From an uncultured Helicobacter sp. (lineage in GTDB: Bacteria > Campylobacterota > Campylobacteria > Campylobacterales > Helicobacteraceae), in assembly GCA_944325775.1 (NCBI GenBank), contig CALVBL010000005.1, positions 1-64,000 on the forward strand: 64,000 bases of DNA, read 5' to 3'. Position numbers and translations under genes: made by a program. This document shows positions 54,285-63,402 of the stretch, piece by piece. How positions within the stretch are numbered: position 1 is the stretch's first letter; every line of letters begins with the position of its first letter. The notes beneath the pieces were generated by a model. That model was not told the origin of the DNA and ran no database searches. It was given only the letters and a program-made list of their open reading frames with translations.

Positions 54285-54371
54285 TGTATGCACGCGTAAG
54301 CGGAGTGAGCAGAGATTCACTCTCTGCGAGCGATAGCAAGTTTGCGATACGCAAACTTGCATAAAAATAAT
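54285..54371 (+). repeat. Two-hairpin intergenic repeat, copy E
   Basis: Begins TGTATGCACGCGT, AGCGGAGTGA. Hairpin 1 is GCAGAGA (54309-54315) with TCTCTGC (54321-54327), loop TTCAC; compared with copy C three stem positions have changed and all three partners have changed with them. Hairpin 2 is GCAAGTTTGCG (54336-54346) with CGCAAACTTGC (54350-54360). The next start codon is 23 nt further. Confidence 0.85.
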
Positions 54372-54383
54372 GAAAGGAATTGT

Positions 54384-55064
54384 ATGAAATTTTCACAATT
54401 TGCCAACAGACAAGAGGCACTAGAGAAGCTTGTAGATGTGCTAATGGTGCGTAATCTGGACTTTAGCCAAAGCATACTTTTAGCCACAAGCTTTGATGGA
54501 GCGTATTTTGCTGATGAGCTTGCAAAGATTCTCAAAACCCCTTTGGAATATCTTTTTACCCAGACTCTCTGTGCTCCGCTCAATCCAGAATGTCAGATCG
54601 CCATCGTGAGCGAGGAGCTTGATATCGTGATGCATGAGAATCTCATCGATGCCTTTGGGATCAGTATGGACTATGTCTATGGTGAGGCGAAGCGGCAGTA
54701 TGAGGAGAGTATCATTCCTACGCGTTATCAATATCGCAAGGGTGAGCTACTCTCATCGTTGCGAGGGCAAGATGTGCTCATCGTGGATCAAGGGATCGAT
54801 ACGGGATTAACGGCGATGTGCGCGATCAAAACCTGTGTGAATCTCAATGCCAGAAGCATTAGGGTGGCGACACCGATCTTGCCAATGAGTGTGCGTGAGG
54901 CACTTGATGAGGTGTGTGATGAGGTGCTGTATGTGCAGAGTGTGGAGCATTTTGTGAATATAGAGCATTATTACAAGGAGCTAAAACCTCTAGAGGGCAG
55001 ACTCATCGAGGAGATTTTGGACAAACATTTAAGCTACAAACGAAAGGAAGTAACCGATGAATAA
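54384..55064 (+). CDS. Phosphoribosyltransferase-fold protein upstream of pnp
   Basis: A 226-residue cytoplasmic protein with the PRPP-binding loop VLIVDQGIDTGLTA near residue 138, which fits the type I phosphoribosyltransferase fold. DIVMHENLIDAFG and YVYGEAKRQYEES precede it. No specific base or substrate can be assigned. The frame is open upstream through copy E; ATG 54384 with GAAAGGAA before it is chosen. It overlaps pnp by 8 nt, and this pairing is kept in H. pylori (HP1214-HP1213, from memory). Confidence 0.8.
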   Translation: MKFSQFANRQEALEKLVDVLMVRNLDFSQSILLATSFDGAYFADELAKILKTPLEYLFTQTLCAPLNPECQIAIVSEELDIVMHENLIDAFGISMDYVYGEAKRQYEESIIPTRYQYRKGELLSSLRGQDVLIVDQGIDTGLTAMCAIKTCVNLNARSIRVATPILPMSVREALDEVCDEVLYVQSVEHFVNIEHYYKELKPLEGRLIEEILDKHLSYKRKEVTDE

Positions 55065-57141
55065 CGTAATCACATTGACTTTAAATAATCTTAGTGAATC
55101 GTATGATTTTAGAAGTATGGCGCAGGCTAGCAATGGCTCGGTGCTCTATGCTAGTGGAGGCACAAGGATCTTAGCAAGCGTGTGTGTGCAGAGCAATAAG
55201 CTCATCGAGGGCGATTTCGTCCCTCTTAGCGTGCAATATATCCAAAAAGCCTATGCGTGTGGTAAATTCCCATCGGGCTTTATCAAGCGCGAGAGCAAGC
55301 CAAATGACTTTGAGATTCTCACTTCGCGCTTGATTGATAGGAGTTTGCGCCCGCTTTTTCCTAAGGGGTTTGGGTATGTGACGCATATCGTGGTGATGGT
55401 GCTAAGCTATGATGGCAAAAGCGACCTTGCACTTGGGGCGTTGCGTGCGGCAGCAAGTGCGCTGTATGTCTCAGACATCGGGATTAAAGATATGCCAAAA
55501 ATGTGCGTGAGTGCTGTGCGGCTTGGGCGTATCAATGGTGAGTTTATCATCAATCCCACCAAGGAGCAGCGCGCCAGAAGTGAGCTTGACTTGTTTGTGA
55601 GTGGCAAGGACGATGAACTGCTGATGATTGAGATGAACACCGGCGCGGGCGTGAGTGTATTAGCAGAATCTATCGTGATGGAGGCACTTGAGCTAGCAAA
55701 GCAGAGCATAGTCCAAGACTGCGCGAGATTCAAAGAGGCTTTTGCACCCTTTGTGAAACCCTCACTTGCACTCACACTAAAGCAGCAGGAGTGTAAGGCA
55801 CTAGAGTTTTTAGAGCGAGAATGCCGCGAGTGGGTGAGAGATACCATCGTGCGTGCGTCTAAGAGCGAGCGCGCTGACGCGTTTGATGAGATCATTACGC
55901 ACCTTGTAGCGCAGGGCTATGATGAGGAAGATGCCAAACACTCACTTGGAATCTACAAAAAATCCCTAGTGCGCGAGATGATCTTGCGAGATTCTATCCG
56001 TGCGGATGGGCGATCGCTCAAAGAAGTGCGTCCTATTAGTATCGCGATCAATCCCCTACCTTGCGCACATGGTAGCGTGTTATTTACACGAGGGCAGACA
56101 CAAGCACTTGTGGTCTGCACACTAGGTGGGGATAATGATGCCCAGAGTATCGAGCCATTGGGTGAATCTGCGCAAAAAGACAAATTCCTTTTTCATTATA
56201 ATTTCCCAAGTTTTAGCGTGGGGGAAGTGGATATGATAGGCTCTGTGGGGCGCCGCGAGTTAGGACATGGCAACCTAGCGCGTAAAGCCCTGCGCTCTAG
56301 TGTGCTAGATTCACAAAGCACGATCCGCCTAGTCTCTGAAATCTTAGAATCTAATGGTTCAAGTTCGATGGCAAGCGTGTGTGGTGGGAGTTTGGCACTA
56401 CGCGCGTGTGGCGTGGAGATGCGCACACTCATCGCGGGCGTGGCTATGGGGCTTGTTACACAAGATGAGAAATACGCGGTGCTAACCGACATTACGGGTT
56501 TGGAAGATCACGATGGCGATATGGATTTCAAAGTCGCTGGAGACGAAGAGGGGATCAGCGCACTACAAATGGACATCAAGCTTGGCGGGGTTTCAAGTGA
56601 GATTTTACGCAATGCGCTAAACCAAGCTAAAGAGGCGCGGGCGCATATTTTAGGCATTATGCGCAAGGCGCTTGAGGGTGTGGAGCCAAACTATGAGGTG
56701 CTGCCTAAGGTGGCGAGTTTCCCTGTGAGTGTGCATAAAATGGTGGATATTATAGGGCAGGGCGGTAAGACGATTAAAGGCATTATCGAACGCTTTAATG
56801 TGAGTATAGATTTGGATAGAGAGCATGGCAATGTGCTAATCCACGCTAACACCAAAGAGGAGCTTGAGGGCGCGAAAGCGTATATTTTGGAGCTTGTGAG
56901 GGAGGTGGATTTTGGACATTATGAGAGCGGTATGCGCTTTATGGGCAGGATAAAAAAGGTGCTGGATTTTGGGGCATTCGTGGAGTTGCCCAATGGCGGC
57001 GATGGGCTACTGCATATCAGTAAATTCACGAGCGATAAGAGTAGGAAAATGAGTGAGATTCTAGGCGATGTGCATGAGATAGAGTGTGAGATCGTGAGTG
57101 TGAATGGGGGCAAGGTGGAGCTAAGGGCTGTGGAAGCATAG
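55057..57141 (+). CDS. pnp: Polynucleotide phosphorylase
   Basis: 3'-to-5' phosphorolytic exoribonuclease of RNA decay. The 694 residues have two RNase PH domains (VLYASGGTRILASV and the second at GSVLFTRGQTQALVVCTLG with the catalytic ITGLEDHDGDMDFKVAG), then a KH domain (MVDIIGQGGKTIKGIIERF) and a C-terminal S1 domain (GRIKKVLDFGAFVELPNG). AAGGAAG lies before the ATG. It ends just before the convergent DNA ligase gene. Confidence 0.96.
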   Translation: MNNVITLTLNNLSESYDFRSMAQASNGSVLYASGGTRILASVCVQSNKLIEGDFVPLSVQYIQKAYACGKFPSGFIKRESKPNDFEILTSRLIDRSLRPLFPKGFGYVTHIVVMVLSYDGKSDLALGALRAAASALYVSDIGIKDMPKMCVSAVRLGRINGEFIINPTKEQRARSELDLFVSGKDDELLMIEMNTGAGVSVLAESIVMEALELAKQSIVQDCARFKEAFAPFVKPSLALTLKQQECKALEFLERECREWVRDTIVRASKSERADAFDEIITHLVAQGYDEEDAKHSLGIYKKSLVREMILRDSIRADGRSLKEVRPISIAINPLPCAHGSVLFTRGQTQALVVCTLGGDNDAQSIEPLGESAQKDKFLFHYNFPSFSVGEVDMIGSVGRRELGHGNLARKALRSSVLDSQSTIRLVSEILESNGSSSMASVCGGSLALRACGVEMRTLIAGVAMGLVTQDEKYAVLTDITGLEDHDGDMDFKVAGDEEGISALQMDIKLGGVSSEILRNALNQAKEARAHILGIMRKALEGVEPNYEVLPKVASFPVSVHKMVDIIGQGGKTIKGIIERFNVSIDLDREHGNVLIHANTKEELEGAKAYILELVREVDFGHYESGMRFMGRIKKVLDFGAFVELPNGGDGLLHISKFTSDKSRKMSEILGDVHEIECEIVSVNGGKVELRAVEA

Positions 57142-57176
57142 ATTCTGTATTTGGCTGTGCCTAAGTATTTTGGATT

Positions 57177-58097
57177 TTAAGGATTGAGAACTCGCACGAA
57201 TCGCGTATGCTTGGGGATAGCATTTTTACTAAAGCCATTGTATTGATAGGTGATCATCGTGCCGATTTTAGGGGGATTGGCGCGGATCGTATCACTAAGC
57301 CCACTGCCGATTTTAAATGTGATGCGTTTGCCATGCCACGCGCTAGGGAGTGGTATATCTCCGCTATTTTGGAGCACCTGCTCACACACGATCGCGCCGA
57401 CTTTGCCCTGCAGTCGTCCGTTGCCCTGTGTGTAGCCTATGACTTTGCATTCGCTATCAGTGTGGGGTTTGAGTTTGAAGGCATTTTTTGCCCTGCCGGA
57501 GCGATAGCCAATCTCATCGGGGCGTATGATGAGCCCCTCTCCACCAGAGCGCACGATTTCTCCAAGCATATCGCGCACATAGCGATCCAGTGCTTGAGAG
57601 TCTTGAGGCTCTAGGATATGTTGCATGATGAGGCGCACATTTGGGCTATGGTGTGTGGAGAGAAATGCTCTCACAGTTTCCAAACGCTCACTTAGGGTGC
57701 ATTGCGTGTCTTTGCCTCCACAGCTAGGCGCATCAAAGATGAGATACACCACATCGCGCCATTGCTCACATACAGAATCTTGTGTGCTTACAAGGCTTGC
57801 AATCTCTTCAAACCTCCCATACCCAAGCCACAGCTCCCCATCTAACGCAAATGGTGGCAGCTGATCTGTGAAGCACTTAGGTGCATTGATGGGATTACCT
57901 CTTTTGGTCGTAAGTCGCTTAGAATCCCATACACCGCGCACACCATCGTATTTTTCACTCATGAGATAACGCACAGATTCTAAGAGGTTTTTTTGGTAGA
58001 TTCTAAACTCCGCGACCTCTAGCCCAAAGGCGATTTGCACATCAAGGATTAGCGCAGTGAGGCACATTCGCGCCCAAGGAGATTTTATAAAATCCAC
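57177..58097 (-). CDS. ATP-dependent DNA ligase with export signal
   Basis: A 306-residue nucleotidyltransferase. The AMP-accepting lysine is Lys49 in SEKYDGVRG (motif I), followed by FALDGELW, VVYLIFDAP (motif III), GGEGLIIR (motif IV) and AFKLKPH (motif V), then an OB domain. The N-terminus (MCLTALILDVQIAFG) looks like a signal peptide, so the enzyme may act in the periplasm, as known for the ATP ligase of Haemophilus; a role in sealing DNA taken up during transformation is an inference. It is the small single-unit ATP type, distinct from the NAD-dependent replicative ligase. Confidence 0.83.
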   Translation of the reverse strand: MDFIKSPWARMCLTALILDVQIAFGLEVAEFRIYQKNLLESVRYLMSEKYDGVRGVWDSKRLTTKRGNPINAPKCFTDQLPPFALDGELWLGYGRFEEIASLVSTQDSVCEQWRDVVYLIFDAPSCGGKDTQCTLSERLETVRAFLSTHHSPNVRLIMQHILEPQDSQALDRYVRDMLGEIVRSGGEGLIIRPDEIGYRSGRAKNAFKLKPHTDSECKVIGYTQGNGRLQGKVGAIVCEQVLQNSGDIPLPSAWHGKRITFKIGSGLSDTIRANPPKIGTMITYQYNGFSKNAIPKHTRFVRVLNP

Positions 58098-58109
58098 GGA
58101 TTGTCAGTG

Positions 58110-58910
58110 TTATGCAAGTTTTGGCATACCGCCTATGGGTGAAGAGGCACTAGCATAAGGTTTGCGCTCCATACGACCGGCTAGGAAGCTTTTGCGCCCA
58201 GCGCGCACGGCATCTCTCATCGCCTCTGCCATCAAGATGGGATCGTGTGCAGTGGCTATGGCGGTGTTGGTAAGCACGCCATCAGCGCCCAGCTCCATAG
58301 CGATGCTAGCATCCGAGGCGCAGCCTATGCCCGCATCGACGATCACAGGTACTTTGAGTGCGTCTTTGATAAATGTGATATTGTAGCGATTTTGAATCCC
58401 AAGCCCACTTCCAATAGGTGCGGCAAGCGGCATTACCGCACTTGCTCCGGCAGATTCTAGCTGTTTGGCGACTATTGGGTCATCATTGGTGTAAGCCAGC
58501 ACGACAAAGCCCTCTTTTGCGAGAATCTCGCACGCTTTGAGTGTCTCTATCACATCGGGATAGAGTGTTTTTTGCGTATCGCCGATGATCTCTAGCTTGA
58601 TGAAGTCAATCCCGCACGCCTCGCGCACAAGCCTAAAGAGCGTGATCGCCTCCTTGGCATTCACGCATCCTGCGGAGTTTGGCAAGAAGCTTATATCCGT
58701 ATCCTTGAAATAATCCAGCAGATTCTCTTCGTCTTTGTTCATGATATTCACGCGTCGCATTGCCACGGTGATTATTTGCGCACCAGAGGCTAAAGTCGCC
58801 TCCCTAGTGGTCTGAAAGTCCTTATATTTGCCACTTCCTACGATGAGGCGTGAGTGAAACTCCCTAGAGCCAATTTTCAAGACATCATTTGCATTGTGTG
58901 TGTTAGCCAT
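58110..58910 (-). CDS. thiG: Thiazole synthase ThiG
   Basis: Makes the thiazole ring of thiamine from deoxyxylulose phosphate, dehydroglycine and ThiS thiocarboxylate. The 266-residue barrel has SRLIVGSGKYKD, ITVAMRRVNI, FIKLEIIGD with the substrate lysine, APIGSGLGIQN and VDAGIGCASDASIAMELGADG. Its ATG overlaps the stop of nnrD (TAATG). thiS and thiF are not in the window. Confidence 0.95.
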   Translation of the reverse strand: MANTHNANDVLKIGSREFHSRLIVGSGKYKDFQTTREATLASGAQIITVAMRRVNIMNKDEENLLDYFKDTDISFLPNSAGCVNAKEAITLFRLVREACGIDFIKLEIIGDTQKTLYPDVIETLKACEILAKEGFVVLAYTNDDPIVAKQLESAGASAVMPLAAPIGSGLGIQNRYNITFIKDALKVPVIVDAGIGCASDASIAMELGADGVLTNTAIATAHDPILMAEAMRDAVRAGRKSFLAGRMERKPYASASSPIGGMPKLA

Positions 58911-60343
58911 TAATGTTTCCTTTCTAATAATGCAAGATTTTGGATAAGTTTTTGAGGTGTGAGGGCGTAGGTGCTAGATTCTAGCTGGCTTGCTAGAGCG
59001 TGGGCTAGAGAGGCGTGGATGGCGGATTCTATCCCGCTGTGCCCTTGTGCTAGCAGTGCGCCTATCATACCAGCGAGCACATCGCCACTGCCACCTTTAG
59101 CAAGCGCAACGTTGCCAAGGGTGTTGATATAAATTTTTTCTTTGTGTGCGATGAGTGTGTTTGCGCCTTTGAGTAGCAATGTGGCTTCTGGATAACGTTG
59201 AGTAAAGCGCATCGCGTATTCTAAGCGATTGGCAGGTGTGAGATTCACATCGCCAAATCCACAGATTCTAAGCAGCGCTACAAATTCCTTTGGGTGCGGG
59301 GTAAGCACGATCTGTCGTTGTGTGTTTTCAAGTAAGCTGCGGTATTCTAGGAGCTCCTTTAGCTCGGTATGATAGAGTGCGTCCGCATCGATCACACAGG
59401 GTTCATTGCGCTGGATCATATCGCCCAAAATCTTTGGTGCGATCTCTCCTAGTCCCATACCTAGCGCAAAAGCCGTGGTATTGTGCGGCGCGATCTTGCT
59501 TGTCATAATCTCATAGGGCAGTGCGAGTTTCTCTCCCACTACACTCACGAGTCCAGCACCAAAGTGTAGTGCGCTCTGTGCGGCGAGGATCGCTGCTCCG
59601 CTTTTGCTCCCAGCATACACGCACAAATGCCCAAAATCCCCTTTATGTGCGTTTTGTCTCGTGCGTGTGGGCAACACAAGATCACTAGATTCTAAAAGCT
59701 TGATGGGAGAGGCGATTTCGTAGTTTTGACGCGCCACTCCCAGCTCCGCGATATGAATCTCCCCCACATAGTCCTTTGCCACATCGTTTAGCAGTGCGGT
59801 TTTGAGCGCACCCATACACATCGTGTGATGTGCGCTAAAGATATATGGGCTTTGAGATTGTGTGTCTAGCCCGCTAGATTCTGCATTTAGCCCGCTTGGT
59901 ATATCGCATGCGATTTTGAGTGGTGCGAGGACATTGGCAGTCTTTAACACCTGTGTGAGATCTTCACTCATAGTTCCCTTAAACCCGCTCCCAAAGAGAC
60001 AATCCACCACTACATCACAAGGCAAAAGTTTGCTGATAAATCGTATGTCCTCAAGCAATCGCGATTTTTCGCACATTTCCACACATAGCGGGCTTTTAGG
60101 CTCTTTGGCTTGGTAGATTCTCACGCGGTAAGTGCCACTAAGCTTGCGAGCAAGTGCGTAGCCGTCCGCACCATTATCGCCACTTCCGCAGATGATGGTT
60201 ATCACACTTTTTTTGTGTGTTTTTTGTTTGATAAGTTCTAGGAGGGCATTTGCGGCATTTTCCACTAGAATCTGTGGCGTAAGGGCGAAACGCTCACACA
60301 CACGCTTATCTAGAGCCTGCACATCTTCATAGACATTTTGCAT
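58910..60343 (-). CDS. nnrD: Bifunctional NAD(P)HX epimerase/dehydratase
   Basis: Repairs damaged (hydrated) NADH and NADPH. The 477 residues comprise an N-terminal YjeF epimerase domain (CGSGDNGADGYALAR at about 55-69, VDCLFGSGFKG) and a C-terminal YjeF/CARKD dehydratase domain (AHKGDFGHLCVYAG, FALGMGLGE, ALAKGGSGDVLAGMIGA). ATG 60343 with GGAGAG before it is used; a GTG lies 12 nt upstream inside accC. It sits between accC and thiG, both close by. Confidence 0.92.
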   Translation of the reverse strand: MQNVYEDVQALDKRVCERFALTPQILVENAANALLELIKQKTHKKSVITIICGSGDNGADGYALARKLSGTYRVRIYQAKEPKSPLCVEMCEKSRLLEDIRFISKLLPCDVVVDCLFGSGFKGTMSEDLTQVLKTANVLAPLKIACDIPSGLNAESSGLDTQSQSPYIFSAHHTMCMGALKTALLNDVAKDYVGEIHIAELGVARQNYEIASPIKLLESSDLVLPTRTRQNAHKGDFGHLCVYAGSKSGAAILAAQSALHFGAGLVSVVGEKLALPYEIMTSKIAPHNTTAFALGMGLGEIAPKILGDMIQRNEPCVIDADALYHTELKELLEYRSLLENTQRQIVLTPHPKEFVALLRICGFGDVNLTPANRLEYAMRFTQRYPEATLLLKGANTLIAHKEKIYINTLGNVALAKGGSGDVLAGMIGALLAQGHSGIESAIHASLAHALASQLESSTYALTPQKLIQNLALLERKH

Positions 60344-60344
60344 C

Positions 60345-61766
60345 TTACTCTCCACATCGGCATGCTATGGCTGCAGCGATGGCTGCGACGACATCATCAG
60401 TGTGTTCGCTATGCTCTGGGATTAGTGAATCTATCTTGGTCTCTAAAAACGATGTATCAAAATCTCCGCGCCTGAAGTCCTTATCCTTGCAGATATTGCG
60501 CAAAAATGGGATTGTGGTTTTCACGCCCTTGATGGTGAATTCTTGCAGGGCACGATCGAGTTTATTGACAGCCAGATCGTAGCTTGAGGCGCGCACGATG
60601 AGTTTAGCCACCATAGAATCATAAAAAGGTGGGATCACATAGTCTTTATAAATACAGCTATCCACACGCACAAAGGGACCAAGCGCAGGGTAATAGGTCG
60701 TGATTTTGCCCGGATTTGGCACGAAGTCGTTTTTGACATCTTCGGCATTAATCCGTGCTTCGATTGCGTAGCCTTGCGTGCGGATATCGCTCTGTGTGAG
60801 ATCGAGAATCTCCCCACTAGCGATGCGGATCTGTCGCCCGATGAGATCTAGCCCTGTGATCTCCTCTGTGATGCCATGTTCGACTTGGATACGCGTATTC
60901 ATTTCCATAAAATAGAATCTATTATAATCATCGAGCAAAAATTCCACCGTCCCAGCGTTTGTATAGCCCACTGCCTTGGCTGCTGCTACGGCAGTCGCGC
61001 CCATCCTGCGGCGCAAATCCTCGCTGATAAGCGGGCTAGGCGCGATTTCTATGAGTTTTTGGTGTCGCCGCTGTATCGAGCAATCGCGCTCCATGAGATG
61101 GATCACATTACCATAATTATCCGCTAAGATCTGAAACTCAATATGGCGTGGGTTACTGATGTATTTTTCCATAAACACATCATCATTTTTAAAAAACGCC
61201 ATTGCTTCGCGTTTGCAGGCATTAAAGCTCTCTTCTAGCTCCTGCTCCTTATGCACCACGCGGATCCCGCGCCCACCACCACCAGCACTTGCTTTAAGGA
61301 TCACGGGATAGCCGATTTTTTTTGCGATTTGGGCGATTTTGTCCATACCAAGATGATTGAGTGGTTCGGTGCCGGGCACGATGGGGATCCCATGCTGCTG
61401 CATAATCGTGCGCGCTTGGTTTTTGTCGCCCATTTTGGTGATTACATCAGCATTTGGTCCGATCCACACGAGATTTGCCTCATGGACTTTTCGTGCAAAT
61501 GCGGCATTTTCGCTCAAAAATCCATAGCCGGGGTGGATCGCATCTGCTCCCATTTTGAGCGCGGCTTCTACGATGAGATCAGCATCGAGATATCCGCGCA
61601 AGGGATCGTCGCTGATTTCATAAGATTCATCAGCCATTTTGACATGCATAGAATCCCTATCAGCACGGGAATAAATAGCCACATTTTGTATATGCAAATC
61701 CCTACACGCGCGGATAATGCGCACAGCGATTTCGCCACGATTTGCGATAAGAATCTTGCCTAACAT
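60345..61766 (-). CDS. accC: Acetyl-CoA carboxylase biotin carboxylase AccC
   Basis: Carboxylates the biotin of AccB in fatty-acid synthesis. The 473 residues hold ANRGEIAVRIIRA at the N-terminus, DAIHPGYGFLSENA, the ATP-grasp loop LKASAGGGGRGIRVV, ERDCSIQRRHQK and MEMNTRIQVEHGITEE. ATG 61766 with AAGGA at 7 nt is preferred over an upstream ATG at 61802. accB is not nearby; accC instead leads accC-nnrD-thiG. Confidence 0.95.
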   Translation of the reverse strand: MLGKILIANRGEIAVRIIRACRDLHIQNVAIYSRADRDSMHVKMADESYEISDDPLRGYLDADLIVEAALKMGADAIHPGYGFLSENAAFARKVHEANLVWIGPNADVITKMGDKNQARTIMQQHGIPIVPGTEPLNHLGMDKIAQIAKKIGYPVILKASAGGGGRGIRVVHKEQELEESFNACKREAMAFFKNDDVFMEKYISNPRHIEFQILADNYGNVIHLMERDCSIQRRHQKLIEIAPSPLISEDLRRRMGATAVAAAKAVGYTNAGTVEFLLDDYNRFYFMEMNTRIQVEHGITEEITGLDLIGRQIRIASGEILDLTQSDIRTQGYAIEARINAEDVKNDFVPNPGKITTYYPALGPFVRVDSCIYKDYVIPPFYDSMVAKLIVRASSYDLAVNKLDRALQEFTIKGVKTTIPFLRNICKDKDFRRGDFDTSFLETKIDSLIPEHSEHTDDVVAAIAAAIACRCGE

Positions 61767-61839
61767 TGCTCTGTCCTTGTGATTTGGTGGTTGATTGTGC
61801 ATTGTATCTTAGTTTGGTTGTGTTTTGCATTAATTTCTG

Positions 61840-61845
61840 TATAAT
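61840..61845 (+). promoter_or_regulatory. -10 box of lolA
   Basis: TATAAT in TTCTGTATAATGCG, 42 nt before the lolA ATG, with T-rich sequence upstream, divergent from accC. Confidence 0.5.
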
Positions 61846-61887
61846 GCGAGGAGTTTTCTATCCACACACCACACCCAAAGGATATGT

Positions 61888-62451
61888 ATGCAAAAATATC
61901 AGAGATTATGGCTGATGATAGGGATTTGTGCTTTGAGCGCATCGCTTTTTGGTGCGCCGATTCAAAAAAATCTCAAAAGTCTTAATGCGGATTTTGAACA
62001 AATCATCATCACTGAAGATGGCGCGGAGGCGAGCTATTTTGGTACATTGGAGGCAAAGGCTCCCAATAAAGCAAAGTGGGTGTATGATCCACCTATGCAA
62101 AAAGAAGTCTATGTCAATGAAGGCAGGATTAGCGTGTATGAACCACCGCTCAAACAGGTGCATATCAGCACACTTGAGAACCAAAGCAATGTATTTGAGA
62201 TATTAGACAAAGCTACTCTAGAGCTAGATTCTGCTGGTAAGCCAACCGGGCGATATATCGCGACACTAGGCGATACGCTCTATACTCTTAGCTTTGATGA
62301 TAAGGGGCTTTTGAGTGAAATTCGCTATGCAGATTCACTGCAGCAAACCACGCGTATTGTTTTTAGTAACCACAAGCTAAATCCCAAGCTTGCTGATTCA
62401 TTATTTGTCTTTGAAGCACCACAAGGTGTAGATGTGATCGTGGTCAAGTGA
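61888..62451 (+). CDS. lolA: Outer-membrane lipoprotein carrier LolA
   Basis: Periplasmic chaperone that carries lipoproteins from LolCDE to the outer membrane. The 187-residue protein has a signal peptide (IGICALSASLFG), LNADFEQIIITEDGA near the mature N-terminus, a strand pattern with KAKWVYDPPMQKEVYVN, and ends in FVFEAPQGVDVI, the family ending. The small lipoprotein and LptD system in this window are among its likely clients. Confidence 0.9.
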   Translation: MQKYQRLWLMIGICALSASLFGAPIQKNLKSLNADFEQIIITEDGAEASYFGTLEAKAPNKAKWVYDPPMQKEVYVNEGRISVYEPPLKQVHISTLENQSNVFEILDKATLELDSAGKPTGRYIATLGDTLYTLSFDDKGLLSEIRYADSLQQTTRIVFSNHKLNPKLADSLFVFEAPQGVDVIVVK

Positions 62452-62555
62452 GTGGGTTTTGCAAAACTTTGAAAAATTTAATGTTAGAATCTGTACTGAA
62501 ATGTTACAATCCCTAAATTATCAATAACAGCTACAATCTCACATGAAGGACTACG

Positions 62556-62807
62556 ATGAGCAGCATTAAAACCATTACTCTAGCGACTATTTATGAAAAT
62601 CAAGGGCTCAAAGAGGACGCGCTCAAGATTTATCAAGATATCCTAGAGCTCCAGCCAGATAATGAGGAAGCGCGCCTAGGTATCGCACGCCTAGGCAATG
62701 CTCCGGCACAATTCGTGGGAGATTCTGAGTGGCTAGAGGTGTTTAATCAAATCACTAATCCAGCGCAAAATCAAAAATTTCAAGAATGGTTACTCCAATG
62801 GAACTAA
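62556..62807 (+). CDS. Small TPR-like hypothetical protein
   Basis: An 83-residue protein whose first half, TLATIYENQGLKEDALKIYQDIL and LQPDNEEARLGIARL, is a single tetratricopeptide-like helical hairpin, a protein-binding unit. The C-terminal half is unrecognised. It starts 104 nt after lolA, with TACAAT as a possible -10 box near 62511, and overlaps the next gene. Confidence 0.65.
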   Translation: MSSIKTITLATIYENQGLKEDALKIYQDILELQPDNEEARLGIARLGNAPAQFVGDSEWLEVFNQITNPAQNQKFQEWLLQWN

Positions 62808-63397
62808 AAGACATTATCCTAGAGACTATCAACACGCTTGAAAGCGATACGAGCGAAGCCAAAGAGCAGGGCGCAAATCTCAATGATATAGCACGACCTC
62901 ACACACCCAGCCGCTCATCATATGCTACTACAGATGAAGACGCAGTGTTAGATTCACACCCAGCACATATCTCTCAACACACGATAGCTCCACAAGACCC
63001 GCTAAATGCACAAGATCTAAGTGCAAGATTTCAGCGCGCGGGCAAAAGTGTGGATGTGTATGATAATATAGCGCAAGTAGCGCAACAAGTAGCACACAAT
63101 GAGGGCGTGGCACAAGAGCCTAAAAATCTCACGCCAAATTCCTCGCTAGATTCTCTATCGCGGCTAAAGCCTTCAATGATTTCTGTGATTAATGAATCTC
63201 ATAGCAAGCAAACTCTAAGCGATGAAGTGAGTTTTTTGAAGCTTTTGCAAGATCGCTTGCTTGTGCTTTTTGAAGGTTTGAGTATGCCAGATAAAGAATC
63301 CCAAAAACTTACAATGGTGCTAAATTTTTTGCAATACCAGCTAAGCGTGATTGCCAAGCGATTGGAGATCCTTGAGGATAAGGACAAAAGAGGATAA
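62798..63397 (+). CDS. Hypothetical protein, possibly CiaD-like at the C-terminus
   Basis: A 199-residue acidic protein. Residues 1-20 form a helix (ELKDIILETINTLES), then comes a long disordered Ser/Gln/Ala/His-rich region, then a conserved helical end with FLKLLQDRLLVLFEGL and VLNFLQYQLSVIAKRLE. That ending recalls CiaD of Campylobacter, but the similarity is from memory and untested. ATG 62786 is also possible. It sits between the TPR-like gene and the dynamin-like GTPase, with overlaps or tiny gaps, so the three are probably one operon. Confidence 0.6.
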   Translation: MELKDIILETINTLESDTSEAKEQGANLNDIARPHTPSRSSYATTDEDAVLDSHPAHISQHTIAPQDPLNAQDLSARFQRAGKSVDVYDNIAQVAQQVAHNEGVAQEPKNLTPNSSLDSLSRLKPSMISVINESHSKQTLSDEVSFLKLLQDRLLVLFEGLSMPDKESQKLTMVLNFLQYQLSVIAKRLEILEDKDKRG

Positions 63398-63402
63398 GAG
63401 CG

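Noticed and set aside
58912..61803. A TPP riboswitch upstream of thiG
   Set aside because: thiG is translationally coupled to nnrD, leaving no leader; I found no CTGAGA-type core upstream of accC either.
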